Shown: in pieces, positions 21,645 through 33,800 of the stretch
Layout of the letters: every line of letters starts with the position of its first letter
How positions within the stretch are numbered: position 1 is the stretch's first letter
From: Pomphorhynchus laevis
Lineage: Eukaryota > Acanthocephala > Palaeacanthocephala > Echinorhynchida > Pomphorhynchidae
Length of the DNA stretch: 64,000 nucleotides
Direction: 5' to 3'
NCBI GenBank assembly: GCA_012934845.2
Contig: WNNJ02000901.1
Location: 186,001-250,000, forward strand
Notes under the pieces: generated by a model
What the model was told of the DNA's origin: nothing
Databases searched by the model: none
The model's input: the letters and a program-made list of their open reading frames with translations, nothing else
Made by a program: the position numbers and the translations under genes

Positions 21645-24091
21645 TGATGAGTAAACCTAAGCCTTTTTCACAGAATATTCTTCAGTAGAATTCGGGAGGT
21701 ACTTCTGCCCTTAGACTTAATCTGGTAGAGACGCAGATATTATAGTCCTTCAGGAGACGCGGTATATCCGTCTCCCCCAGGACATTACTCGATTTATCCC
21801 TAAGCATGTATATTCCCAATATACTCCGTACATAACCCCACCTCACTCCTCTTCATCTCAAGGACTCTTGACCTTACTTAAATGCTCTTTAAGGTCCTCC
21901 CTCCTGCTAAATTACTCTTGTCCTGCCCTGTCTTATCTAGTAGTTTCACTCGTTAAGAATGGTAAACGCCTCAGTCTAGCCAACGTCTACATTCGTTCAG
22001 TAGAGATTCACAAGAACCGTGACCTTCTGGATGGTATTATCGATAGCGGCTATGACACGGTACTAGGTGACTTCAACGACATAACTGGTCGTTGGATTAA
22101 TGCTGTTCTCCACAGAGCCAGGAACGGTTATCTTATTCACAAACCCCCGTCCCCTACCTTTCATTGCACATCAACGAATTCACTCCTCGACTTATTACTG
22201 CTCCACGAGAGGTGGTTGTTAAAACCCTTCTACACGGAGCAATCGCGACAGCATCTGTCCACATCTCATGATCTAATTCGCTGGCGGATAGGAGAGGATA
22301 CGCTGCTTCGGAGAAGATTCCACTTTGACCCGATCAGAGTGGCTTTCTTCCAGGCTGCTATCCAACGCTTCCCCCGAATTGGTAATGAGAATTTAACCGA
22401 ATTTAATTCCTACCTCTCTTCGCAAGCTACCGCATTGCTTTCGACAACCTATAAAGGTCGCATTTTCAATCCCACTCCGACGAAACTCAAGGTCCTAGCA
22501 AAACTACTGGGCCTCCCTAATCTCTCTTCTTCCGCCAGACAGACTCTCTCGAATGAATACTGGCGCACCAGATGATGGTTCCAGCTGAGTAGAGATAGGG
22601 CGAGCATTGCTCGTCTTAACTCTTCTCAGTCTTCCTTGTGGAAGATTTTCAAGAAGGAGAAGTTTGCTTGTTGGAGGGATAGGGCCTTGGGTTGGATCGG
22701 TAGAATTGGCCTTGATAAAGTTTTAGAAGAGTCACTTGCCCTACACAACTATGGAGCCACTCAATCTCCGCAACCAATCCCGTCTTGGGGAGACTACAAA
22801 TGTAGAGACTTATCTGTCACAGATATTCTCAACGCCTTGGGGCATCTTCCAAGCATCTCCAAAACCGTCGCTCCACTCTCTTCTCGTGTCTGTCAGCTTT
22901 TGACAACCGATCAAAGAAGGGAGGCGGCCATCACAATGCCATTAGCCACCCCATCTAATGTGGCCGGCATCAACATTAGCAAGAGAATTTTTATTCCAAA
23001 AAAGTTTCCGGTCTCTTGTCCTAAAGACCTGCGGCCCATTTCGATTCAAAATTCCCTCGTATCGATCTACGAAAAAGCGCTTGCGCGTAGAATCCGCGAT
23101 CATCTGATTAGGCGAAATTTAATCCCACCTGGTTTCCATGGGTTTGTCAAAGGTCGCTCGGTCCATTCAGCAGTTGGTGAAGTGCATCGGTTTTGTCAGG
23201 AGAACAGTCATCAGCTAGCTGTGGCAGTTTTCCTTGATTTTTCCGCTGCATTTGACCGCATCTCCATTCCATTTGTTATCTCTTCTCTCAGGTCCCTCGG
23301 GTTGCCTGCGAGAATTGTTAATAGGGTGGAGATACTGGTGTACACCAAGCGATTTTATTATGATGACGACCCTGATGCACGTCAGTTCTACCCTATTACG
23401 GGTGTGCCTCAAGGTTCACCACTTTCTCCAATCTTATATCTTGCTGCCTCAATTAATCTATTCAAAATATTTAAACGTGAACAACGTCTAGTGGTGTATG
23501 CTGATGACACCACAGCCCTGTTCACTGGACGCAGGTGCAAAGACGTAGTCTCGGACATCAGCCGCTTCTTTTTAAGATTAAAAGACCAGTTGCCTAGATC
23601 CAACCTTGTTCTAAACTCCGCTAAATCGCAGGTGGTTGTCTTTCATGGCTCCCCTGCGACCAAGAAAAAACTTAAGAGACTAGCACTCTCTGCACTCTCC
23701 TCCATATTTGCTTCCGAACCACTCCCTGTCTTCACAAGTCGAGTAAAATACCTGGGGTTCACCGTTACGGTGAACTGGTCGGCGAAAGCAAAAGAAGAAA
23801 GCTAGGTGGGCTCTGAAGAAAGCTAGGTGGGCTCTGAAACGGGCCCAGCATCTGTCGTTAAATGGGAAAACCCAGGTGCGTCTTTGGGGTACCTGGGCTA
23901 TCTCGGGATTAGTCTTCTTCTCAAGAGGACGTCCCCCAGAGCAAAGGCTAAGGTTTCTTAAGCTCCTCGTCTCTCGTTTACCCAACATCGTCCGCACCGA
24001 TTGGATTCTTCGGGAGGTGAAAGACCCCGGGTGGTTCAATCGGAAAGCGGCGTGCTGGATTGGTTGGGGGCTCAGATCCCCATTGATTTGA
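21645..24091 (+). pseudogene. LINE copy C ORF2: endonuclease + reverse transcriptase
   Basis: The N-terminal endonuclease start (about 21645-21760) contains stop codons at ILQ-stop and SGG...stop. The frame is then open at 21868-22575 (LGDFNDITGRW, the intact catalytic string) and, after one stop at 22573, at 22636-23805. The second block holds the RT: FLDFSAAFDRI, GVPQGSPLSPILY, VVYADDTTALF. Near 23800 a 21-bp piece containing GAAGAAAGCTAGGTGGGCTC is duplicated in tandem and replaces text found in copy B, which shifts the frame. C-terminal text is readable to 24091. Confidence 0.86.
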
Positions 24092-24290
24092 GGCCTTAAT
24101 AGGAAGAAGACAAAGAAATTGTTGACCTATTTTTTCTGTTGACTGACTGTTTATTTTTTAAAGGACTTCTTGTTAAACGACACTTACATTTATGTATTTT
24201 TATTAATAAAGTCTTATTATTAGTATTTTTATTTTGTTCTTTGAACTATCAGATGTGTAGCTGTTTTGCTAAAACGGCATAAAAATACAC

Positions 24291-24321
24291 AAATAAACCC
24301 CCCTTTTGGAGGGGTTTATTT
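24291..24321. repeat. Short hairpin with 11-bp arms
   Basis: AAATAAACCCC (24291-24301) pairs perfectly with GGGGTTTATTT (24311-24321). It lies just after LINE copy C in an otherwise gene-free stretch (24241-24867). Confidence 0.6.
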
Positions 24322-25104
24322 AAATCAAAGTTTTTTAATTAACTCCCATTTTAAATGGAAATGTTGATTGTATAGCTGTTTTTCATTAAATTTATGGAAA
24401 AATGAGCATCTTTGATATAAAGATAAATGTTTATTTTATAAAATCAAGATTAAACAATTTTTGCGAGAGAAATGTTTTTACATCGAAATGCTTTTAAGCG
24501 GGATAAGAAACAGAATTGAGATACAATCCCTGCGGATCAATAAATCCTTGATGGAATAGCTTTCTGTCAAAATAAAAAGCATGTGGAAATTTGAAAGCAT
24601 CGCGAAGGGAACTGAGAGGTATCTGTTTTGTCGATACGGCTATCAAAGCAGATGTTAGTCCACGGACCTAAATAAAATTTCTTCACATTAATAATTTATA
24701 AAAAATATAAAGTACATATTTTGTTTACAAGTCAAATTACTTCAAAATTATTTGATCCTATAAATCGTTTGTTCACATTTAAATTATTTATTGAGCAGAA
24801 TAGAGTGAAATAAATTTGTTACTTAAAAATTAGTCAAATTTTCGATAGCTGACTGCTATATTTCTAATCAAATCAGCTAACTGAGTCTACGTATTTAATA
24901 TAATTATAAAATAAACAAAACATAATAATGATAAATCAAAATTTAATAATTAAATAATAAAATAAATAACTCTTATAAGATTTTTTATAATTTATACCAA
25001 GTCAAAATAAAAAATTGAAATTTAAAATAAAATTCATTTATATGAATTGACTAATAAATAACATACGTTGTATCAGAATGAGAATTAGTGGTCATCAGGA
25101 GAAC

Positions 25105-25161
25105 CTGCTATGCTATCATGTTTCGGCCCCTAACTTTTCTACCCAACATAGCAGCGGGGCC
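25105..25161 (-). ncRNA. 57-nt pseudoknot-capable motif, PLE copy 2
   Basis: This has the same pairing as 16409-16465 with all 6 and 8 base pairs kept; the 16-nt internal segment differs by a few bases. The 5' hairpin is rearranged here. Confidence 0.55.
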
Positions 25162-25262
25162 AAATACGTGTTAAGGACGTATTGGTCTTTAACCAATACG
25201 TTAAGGACGTAATAGAAAACAAACTATATATCAGAATAAGAATTAGAGGCCATCAGGAGGAA

Positions 25263-25319
25263 CTGCTATGCTATCAGGTTTCGGGCCCTAACTACTCTAC
25301 CTAACATTGCAGCGGGGCC
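25263..25319 (-). ncRNA. 57-nt pseudoknot-capable motif, PLE copy 3 (decayed)
   Basis: It is exactly 57 nt long like the others but has mismatches in both paired regions. It lies about 100 bp from copy 2, so this PLE carries the end region twice. Confidence 0.5.
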
Positions 25320-26048
25320 AAATACATGCTAATGATGTATTTCCTCTGATAAAACTATCTAGTATCTTATTCTAATACAAAGTATATTATTTATTATCCA
25401 TCCATGAAAATTTGCCACTTAACAGTTTAAATTTATTCTTTATATTATTGTGCTGGTTTATATATTTTACTATTTTCTGCTTGATGTTATTTTTATAGTA
25501 ACCTAGTTTAAAATATGTATCTATTTAATTATTTAAATGATTTTGAAGAAAGCCAATATCATTACAAATTGTTGCAATTCTTAAAATTTCATTATTTAAT
25601 GTATTATATTTTATATTATATGGTATGCATGAATGCTCATGCAAAAATATGTTTATTGTAAATTTAAATATGTCATCTTTACGATATAAATTAATAGTAG
25701 TTTTAGTTAATGTTCATTAAATGTTCATATCTAGATATATACCTTCTTTATCATTAATATTGGCTTTATTAAGAATCAGGTTACCTGAATAAATTTGTTC
25801 ACTAATTGAATAAAAATTGCTAGAATTAAATACTGATATATCATCAATATATCGAAACATATATTTCATATATTTATATAATTTAGATTTTGTTTTTACA
25901 CTCTTCTGAACAAATTCATATTCTATAAAGCTTAAAAGCAAGTCGACTATAATAGTTGGGAGGAAATAGTAGGTAATATAGATGTCCCTACTTTTAATTT
26001 ATCAAAATATTTAAGGATTCTATTAATTCAATTTTATCCATATATCAC

Positions 26049-27623
26049 TCAACTTTTGTTAGACCGCTGAAAGATTTAAGAGTTATATGGGATATCTTGA
26101 AAACCACTGTTCCTCTATACGTAACAGTGGAATTAAATAGGAATTCTATCATCATTCATGTACCAAAGTTGCACATGAACTGTTCGCGGAAGCGAATGTT
26201 TCGATGCCTAAACGCGATGTGATACTGCTTGGTGCACTCATGGGTTCCACTGACTTCGTTGAAGAGCAAGTGACGTGCGCTATTGGTCGATAGCAGAATA
26301 TCGTATCAAAGATGAGCACTATCTCGGACGCTGATGCTCACTCCGCCTATACGGCCTATGTTCATGCCTTCCAGTATAGATGGGTATAGCTTTTACTTAC
26401 AACGGCGTGCTCTCTGAATGGTTTAAACCGCTAGGTGATGATATCTTCGAAGTATTTGCGTCTAAAACATTTGATCACCCCACTTCATCAATCCTCAAAT
26501 CAATATACACTCTTCCACCACGTATGGGCGGTCTTGGGATGATGGATCCGGTAAAGGAAGCAGAACATCGATATATGGCTTCTAAAATGCTATGCAAAGC
26601 ATACAATGATACTACAAATCCAGTCCAAAGACATACTCAGCAGATGATGACAGCCAACACCATTAAGGATATGAACAACAAGCGCCACATGAATGCATCC
26701 AGCTGGCTTACAGTACGACCACTAGAACAACATGGGCTTCATCTTACGTCGAGAGAGTTTCGGGATGTTCTAGCTGCTCGCTACAACTGGACCCCTCTCA
26801 CAGGTATGGCGAAAAAACTGTATTTGTGGCGACAATCAGAACATGACACATGATCGATCCTGTAAAAGGGGTGCCTTGCCTATTATCCGACACAACGAGA
26901 TTCGCGACAGTGGATGATACATTGACACTTGTATGGAATAAAGTGGGACTTGAACCTCAGCTGGAACCGGTACCCGAATCAATTCTTTTCCAACTGGTCA
27001 CAACTGCAAGAAAACCAGATGCATGCCCGGATATCGTATGTTGCGGCCTGTTTGGCGACAGGATGGAGCGAACGTTTTTTGACGTTTTTATTTTTAACCG
27101 CAATGCTCCATCTTACCAGTCAAAATCCGTATAATCTTGCTTTGAGTATCACGAGACGCGAAAACTCAACAAATATGAAGAGCGAATAAAGGTGGTGGAC
27201 CACAGTACATTCTGTCCGATAGTTATAGCGGCGACTAATGAGATCGGACCATCAGCAGATGTCATGATCAAGACGATTGCGCGGAAGCTAAACGAAAAAA
27301 AGGAAACCCTATTCGCGGATTCCGTCGCCTGGTTGCGAACTAAAAAAAGCTTCTCCCTTGCTAGGGCAATCTCCATTGCTTGCGAGCTCCCCGATCCACG
27401 TAACATTTACCTATTGTAACATCTGAGGACGTCCAAGCTTATATACGGATAACGCGTAATGCTATGTCGACAACCTCAAGAGACTTGCTTTATCAATAAG
27501 TTATTTAAGTCATTGACATATCGATTGCGAAATTAGCTGATTTTAATGATTGTTGCTCGGTAGGAGGGTTTGTAACATTGTATTTTGATTTTTGCTTTGA
27601 CTAATAACTATTCTCTCTCAAAA
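26049..27623 (+). mobile_element. REL-type retroelement fragment (subfamily B)
   Basis: This plus-strand remnant is inserted into a PLE. Its readable text starts in the palm after the catalytic motifs (DVILLGALMGSTDF), passes through the thumb and linker (26380-26853) and ends in the nuclease (26850-27420). It differs from the 6.5-8.2 kb type in the nuclease core, which here reads ERTFFDVFIFN. Confidence 0.75.
26380..27419 (+). pseudogene. REL subfamily B: thumb/linker and PD-(D/E)XK nuclease
   Basis: The first block (26380-26853) contains YTLPPRMGGLGMMDPVKEAE and SWLTVRPLEQHGLHLTSREF followed by RDVLAARYNW, strings typical of a widespread invertebrate REL retroelement. The second block (26850-27134) holds the nuclease: EPQLEPVP, ARKPDACPDIVCCGLFGDR and ERTFFDVFIFN, where the catalytic PD...DxxxFN pattern is visible. 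The last block (27192-27419) contains FADSVAWLRTKKSFSLARAI. The expected C-rich knuckle is lost between blocks one and two. The pieces are in different frames. Confidence 0.72.
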
Positions 27624-28119
27624 AAATTTATCTATATATTTATATTTACTTGATGGTTTAACTTTTGTTATATAGGCGTTATAATTATTATAGCATATAT
27701 ATGTATATCTTTTTCCGAATATTAGATTAATTAATTTTACTAACGCTTCTTTAATATCTACTAAATCTAGATTTATATAAAGCGTACTAAAATCGTATGT
27801 ATTTATATTTTGAAAATTTATTCCTTTTGTCTGTTCTAAAAATTCTTTTGTAGAATTAATACTGAAATAGTGTTTTATACCAGTATTAATTTCGATTACC
27901 TTGCAATATTTTTTAAAGTGTGCTTTAATTACTTCAAGTATTTTATTCATATAGAGAGAAAGTGGTTTTAATGTACATTTAAAAGCACTACATATGAACC
28001 TAGGTTTTAGATTTTTATGTAATTTTGTATTCCAATATAATATAGGTATAGTTTTATTATCTGATTCATATATAATCCTATCAAAAACTAAAAATTGCGA
28101 GTGTTCACAATTGCTTTAT

Positions 28120-29530
28120 CAACATTGCGCGTTAGTACAAACAGCTAGACGCACATATCGTTGAAACATAAAAAAATTCAACAGCAAAAAAGTAGGAAAT
28201 TAAATAGTTAATTTTAAATTAATTATTTTTAATTTAAGTCAAGTTAAATAATTAATTATTTATAATTAATTGTAAATAATTAGTTATATAAATACTATAA
28301 ATGACGTATTCTAAAATATGAATAATATATGCGATGCTTAAAGGACCTATAAACAATATAATATAAATATATTTACATATTTATTTTAGAAATACAGCAT
28401 CACTTATTACATGAAATGTTCGCATTAAAATTGTTATTTAAAGCATAAATATTTCTTGAACCAAATCTTTAACAACGAAATAATACAAATCTAAAAGAAT
28501 ACTATTCTAAAACTGTCGCTTTCAAATCAATGCAAGGATTGTGGTTTATTATCAATTTATTTAAATAATAAATGCATTTAAAATATTTATTTAAAAATAT
28601 ATTGACGATAAACAACACATCAGATATTGATTTAAAAATGCTTTAAATAAAATTTTTTACTCAAATTAGTTTTAATTTTTATTTGCTTAAAGTTTTGTTT
28701 TAATTAATTTTATTCTCTACAGTTTAAAAGTCTATCAATTGTTAGTTCATCAATATTCAAATGATAAGTCAGTCGAAATTTAAAGAAATATTTTGATGTA
28801 TGGACAATATTATTGAAAGTTAAAAATTAAAAGCAGGCTATTTATATAGTATATCAAAATATTTGCAGGCAAACTATTTTTATTGTATGTATTTAAATAG
28901 TCGATTAAATTGAAATATGTACAATTTATATATTTCAAATTTTTTGAAATTGAAAAACATGTATAGAGAATGTAAAAAATATGTTCATTATTTTTGACAT
29001 ACATGTACATCAACATACATGACAGATTATGTGCAAAATAGCAAATGATTTTGCCAGTCTATCAAAACAAAACTTCTCTTTCAAAAGTATTAATTTTAAT
29101 TAAAATAAGAATTTTTAAAATTTGTTATTTTATTCAAAATCTTTTGTTTATTTTCGTACTTTTAGCATTTTATTTGCAAAAATATCAAAGATTCGCAAAT
29201 ATATCAAAGGTTAATCCGTATTGCAATTATAATAATGTGCACTCGAAGACACACTAAGTATTTAAGAGTTACAAAATGTATCTTAACATATTTTTAAATT
29301 TGTACTTATTTATTGACAAATTTAATTGTCTTGAATAAAATACTGTAGAATATACATACATCTAGTAGATGATATAAATCTAATAAGATTTAAAACCTGG
29401 TATGTCTAGTATCATATAATAGTTTCTTGCAAGACAAAAGATAAATTTTATAAATGTTTAGATAATGAGCACTAAAATGCTATAACAAAATAATATCGAA
29501 GAGCAAAACATTTGATGAATATATCTTCAA
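28120..29530. other. Very AT-rich spacer
   Basis: No gene was recognised. The stretch is A/T-dominated with short simple-sequence runs; small reading frames (28810-29257) lack any coding signature. Confidence 0.4.
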
Positions 29531-29531
29531 G

Positions 29532-29774
29532 TTAGCGCCTCCATGATCTTGGTATATATCCTGGGTTATATGGGGGGTTCGCTGCTGGAAAATTACTATG
29601 CATGTCTTCAGGCTTCATGCTAAGGTCCATAATTCCGTGATGATATTGTCCACCTTGTGAAGGGTGTGGTCGGTTGAACCCCGGATCAATATTTTCCGGC
29701 CAAGGGTTATACCCATCACCAACTCCGTAATATTCGTCCCGGTTTGGATCCCAACCATTTGGATCGTATTCCAT
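29532..29774 (-). CDS. Small Pro/Tyr/Asp-rich protein, unknown
   Basis: 80 codons run from ATG 29774 to a stop after PRSWRR. The protein is acidic to neutral and rich in Pro, Tyr, Asn and Gly (MEYDPNGWDPNRDEYYGVGD at the N terminus), with no signal peptide, membrane segment or transposon motif. A good splice acceptor (TATTTGCAG) lies about 65 bp upstream, which suggests a 5' UTR exon joined there. It stands in unique sequence downstream of the TruA 3' exons on the same strand, so it could be a separate small gene or part of a larger one. Composition argues for a real coding exon; I do not recognise the family. Confidence 0.42.
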   Translation of the reverse strand: MEYDPNGWDPNRDEYYGVGDGYNPWPENIDPGFNRPHPSQGGQYHHGIMDLSMKPEDMHSNFPAANPPYNPGYIPRSWRR

Positions 29775-30230
29775 TGTTATAGCTATGTTATTCCTTAAAG
29801 TTTTTTGCGATTTTTCGTTGTCTTCCTGAGCTTATATACTGCAAATATTCATGGAAAAATAAGATTTTTCGCAAAATCTATGATTCATATATAGCACAAT
29901 AAAATAAAAGCTGACAGAAAACAGTCATTATAGCCTAACAAGCTTTTAGTTTGAGAGGAGAATCAGTCTAAATTTATCTTACCAGATATAATTTAATAAA
30001 GATAATTAACATAAAATCACTTGAAATATGTGAATACAAACAGGAAATTGCGTAGATTGCGTTTGCTTGAAATTTATTAAATAAGGGCTTCGATATTAAC
30101 AATAAATTGTCTTTGAACAACATAAAATAAGTGTGTAATAAGTATGAAGAGATAACACAATTAAATATAGAAGAATAAACTTTAATTGATATGCGTATTT
30201 TGGTAATAAAAAATCTACTGCAAACGTCAT

Positions 30231-30345
30231 TTGTTTTACCTTAGATAAAAGGTAAGGTAAAACATGTGTTTTACCTTAGCCAATTACTTTCCATAAATAG
30301 TTAGAAGAATTTTTTTTCTTCCAACGTGTTTTACCTTAGCCAATT
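30231..30345. repeat. Inverted and direct repeats around GTTTTACCTTA
   Basis: GTTTTACCTTA and TAAGGTAAAAC form an 11-bp inverted pair near 30233-30263, and GTTTTACCTTAGCCAATTA recurs in direct orientation twice within the next 90 bp. It may be a small foldback element. Confidence 0.5.
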
Positions 30346-30372
30346 ATTTCGATAAATAATTGGAACAAATTT

Positions 30373-30468
30373 TTTTCTGTGACACTATTTTTAATTCAAA
30401 CAAGAATAATGCTTTGAATTTTTTCTGTGACACTATTTTTAATTCAAACAAGAATAATGCTTTGAATT
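30373..30468. repeat. 48-bp tandem duplication
   Basis: Two head-to-tail units (30373-30420, 30421-30468) contain TTCTGTGACACTATTTTTAA and are identical as far as I can read. Confidence 0.8.
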
Positions 30469-30881
30469 TATTTATTTTATATCATTTTTTTTGCATGAAA
30501 ATAATAGTATATATAAACTATAATTTTTTTATAAATTTTTAATTGATAACATTTATGCTGTAATATTAAATCACTGCTCGAGTACTGGAAGATTTTAAAT
30601 AATAAATTTAAAAAATAATTTTAAAAATGCACACTGACTAATGAAGGTAAAATAAAACTCGAGGTCGTTTGCTGATAAATGATATTCACAATTTAGAATA
30701 AAGTCCATAAATCAGATCGATGCACAATTTCGATTTAAATAATTGTAGATTAGTTAATCTTAATAGGCGAAATTTGCCAAATCATGTAAAGTTAAGATGT
30801 ATTTTGGAATCATTAAAGGTGCTTTAAGGCTTATGCAATTTCAATTACTACAAACTGAAACTTAAACATTATTAAACTTAC

Positions 30882-33800
30882 CATTCTTAATAGAAAAGAT
30901 TCTGCAGTGAACTTTATCGCAATAAACTTGATATCTGTGTCATCGTATACATGAAGTTTGGAATATTTCCAAAGAAACGGCTCGAAAGATCCGAAGGCTA
31001 TTTATTATAAATAAATAATTTTAAATTTAAAATTTAAATTTTATTATAAAGCAAATTTTCTTAGTAAAGTTTATTTTCAATTTAGCAAATTTTAATTTTA
31101 AAAGTTTCAAAAAAATTAAATAAAATTCTTTATAATTGAAATTTACTAATCAAGTGCAATAAAGTATTTGTAAAAATATAACTTTATATAAAATTGAACA
31201 AATGTATTCATTTCAGTTGATCAAATGGCAAAATTTCAACACATTTTTCTAAATACTGACTTGTAATTTATTACCAGTCATTAGAAGCACTGATGACTGA
31301 AATCATCAGTTATTCTAAAATGATGTGTCTGTAAATAAACTAAACAAATTGCATATTGGCATCCACATATAAGTCAAAAAGAATTCAAATATTTTATTTT
31401 CTGAAGAATTATTATTTTTTTAAATTTTCATTTTAGAGTATATTATTGATTTAAGGGTTATAACAATCGTTTTAAAGTTTAAAATCTATGACACATTTGT
31501 TTCAGAATAATTTTGATTAAAGCATTTTTGATGTAAATTCATTAGTGAATTCTTATATATAATTTATACATTTGTATAAATACCGTATTCGTAAGAAATC
31601 CTGGACCGTTGTCTACTCAGCATATCCGTATATATGTCACTTCTAGATCAATTATATATAATTGTTTTCAAGAGAAACTGCCGTTTGTGATCCATTTTAG
31701 ACAATTATTTGTATAATTGCAAGTATTTGTTAACAGCCTTAAGGGAATACTGTTTATCTTTACTTAAAAGTTTCGGTGATTTTACGCTTCATTTTCTCTT
31801 CTTTAAAATTTTTTTAATTAAAAATTTTTCAAAACGTTTTTGAATGAGATGATAACACCAAGATGCATACATATTTTTAAAGTTTTAACTGGACTTGAAT
31901 TTTTCGCTAGCATATCCATTCTGCCCTTGTGAGTGGTGAAAGCGGAGAAGTTTCTTTGACCAGATAATACAGTTGCGGCTTCTCTCAGAAGGCTCTCGTC
32001 GAGTTCACTACAAAGTATAGCATACACAAGTTTAATAAATTAGACACAAATAAATACATTTGAACAAACAACAGTAACATTATTTTAGCATAATACAACA
32101 ACGTTTATCTATAGTGCAATAAATGAAAGATGTGGACACTCTCCTAGTGGATAAATGATAAAGCAATAGTGGATAAATATTTACTAGTCCATTATTGACT
32201 GAACCAATATTTATATGAGAATTGTTGAAGCGACGTTATTATAAGCATATCATCAAAATAAGCATCTCTAAAACTCTAAGGATCACCACATTTGAAAGTT
32301 TATTCTATACGATAAAGGTGTTCCAGCATTAGATAAATCAAGAGATGTCGTATAAACTTTGAATGCTAGATGAAATTAAATATCAGCTAACACTTTGTTG
32401 ATGTCAATTGACACAGCTTTAAATAAAATTCACTGAAAATGTGCTAAAGCTAAAAACAGTAGACACCTTTTGTGGATATCAAAAGAAAAGGATCACGTCT
32501 TTAGACATAACAAAGTTTGCCTGTTGCGTTTCTAAGTAGCAAGTTAGTTTCGTTAATTACTTCAGCAATGATATCGTATCTCAAATATTTACTTGAGATT
32601 GGGACACATCTCGTGCTTTGTATCGTAGAATTTTCACTTAAAACCTAACTTGAAAGCTGACATCAGAATAAAAGGCACAAATGGGCTGTATGACTTATAG
32701 AATATCATCAATTCTGGACTAACGGCTATATTTAATTCGCTCATGATACATAAATATGATGTAATCACAGAACACGCTCATATCGATATAAGTGATGCGA
32801 ATGAGGTTTACATTGCGATTTTCGCAGGCTCTCTACTACAAAATCTGTAGGATCAGGCCCTCCTAATTGGGAATTTATTGAGATTGCAGATACAATTGAT
32901 ACACTAGTAGCAGAGGTGATCACCGGTATTTTCAAATCAGATATCATTCCGGAGTGTTTTTCTATGATAGCGAAAATTCTTGAAACAAACTTTCATAGGG
33001 AATTCTGGACACTTTTAATATTTACATTAAACTAAATCAATTTGCTTTCCGGGCTGGTAGTAGCACCACACAAATCCTTTAAATACCACAAAATAATTCA
33101 TCATAGATGCGCTAAATTCGCAAAATTTTCATTGTGCACATTAGAATTAGATTCGTCGAGAGCATTTGATACTGTCGTCAATAATATGTTATAACAAAAG
33201 CTTACAAAATCAAATAAGCTAGTCCAGAATAAAAAAGCACACATTTGCAATACAGGACTATTAAAAATAATTTGTCTTTGAATTAGTCTAAATCCAAGAT
33301 AATTCGATTTACTTTAAAATTACTTCCGTATGGGATTAGCTGTTTAGTAAACATTTTACTTACCAAGGTTAGTTATTTTAACATATTATGGCTAGGTTTA
33401 AAACAAACAATTAATCTTGAAAATATCATGTAGATGAAATTATCGAAAAATGTTCTAGGCACCTATTAGTGGTACGAGAAAGCTTGATTTAACACCAACT
33501 CAGTTGACGATTAATTAAGATGTCACATTCGTTAAAAACCGGCATCTTAAGTTAATTAAAGCAATTTGTAGTTTTTCGCAAAAAGCGGTCTTTGTAAGCA
33601 TTTTTGAATTTTACTCTGATCCATTAATTTCAGTTTGATTAGTTTTCAAATATTGATTGTAACACTCGTCAAATATAGATTATGTTGTTGTCAATAGTAT
33701 GCAAAGAAATATGCATAAAACATTTATATAGCTATGTAGTTGTTCACAATGAGGATATAATAAATACGTGTTGTTTAGCAGTGCAAATAAAATTGAAAGA

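Larger units (their letters stand above)
20990..24240 (+). mobile_element. Jockey/I-group LINE, copy C
   Basis: This is the third copy of the family, plus strand, with ORF1, ORF2 and a 3' UTR ending in the AATAAAGTCTTATTATTAG tail. ORF1 is shortened by an internal deletion. ORF2 has early stops, one mid stop and a small tandem duplication near its end. The RT domain is the best preserved of the three copies. Confidence 0.9.
24868..28120 (-). mobile_element. Naiad-type PLE split by a REL insertion
   Basis: The 5' RT part (27624 to about 28120) encodes NTYDFSTLYINLDLVDIKEA; the 3' part (24868-26048) encodes RYIDDISVFNSSNFYSISEQ and ends with two successive copies of the terminal region. The two parts meet at the same sequence (ATTTTATCCATATAT at about 26033-26047 and AAATTTATCTATATAT at about 27625-27640), so the plus-strand REL piece between them was inserted there with a target duplication of about 15 bp that has since diverged. 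Confidence 0.75.

Noticed and set aside
30360-30542. 60-codon frame rich in Phe/Asn
   Set aside because: It simply translates the 48-bp tandem duplication and flanking A/T tracts.
32765-32947. 60-codon minus-strand frame
   Set aside because: Overlaps plus-strand LINE RT text (FRAGSSTTQ, SSRAFDTVV nearby) and has no own signature.
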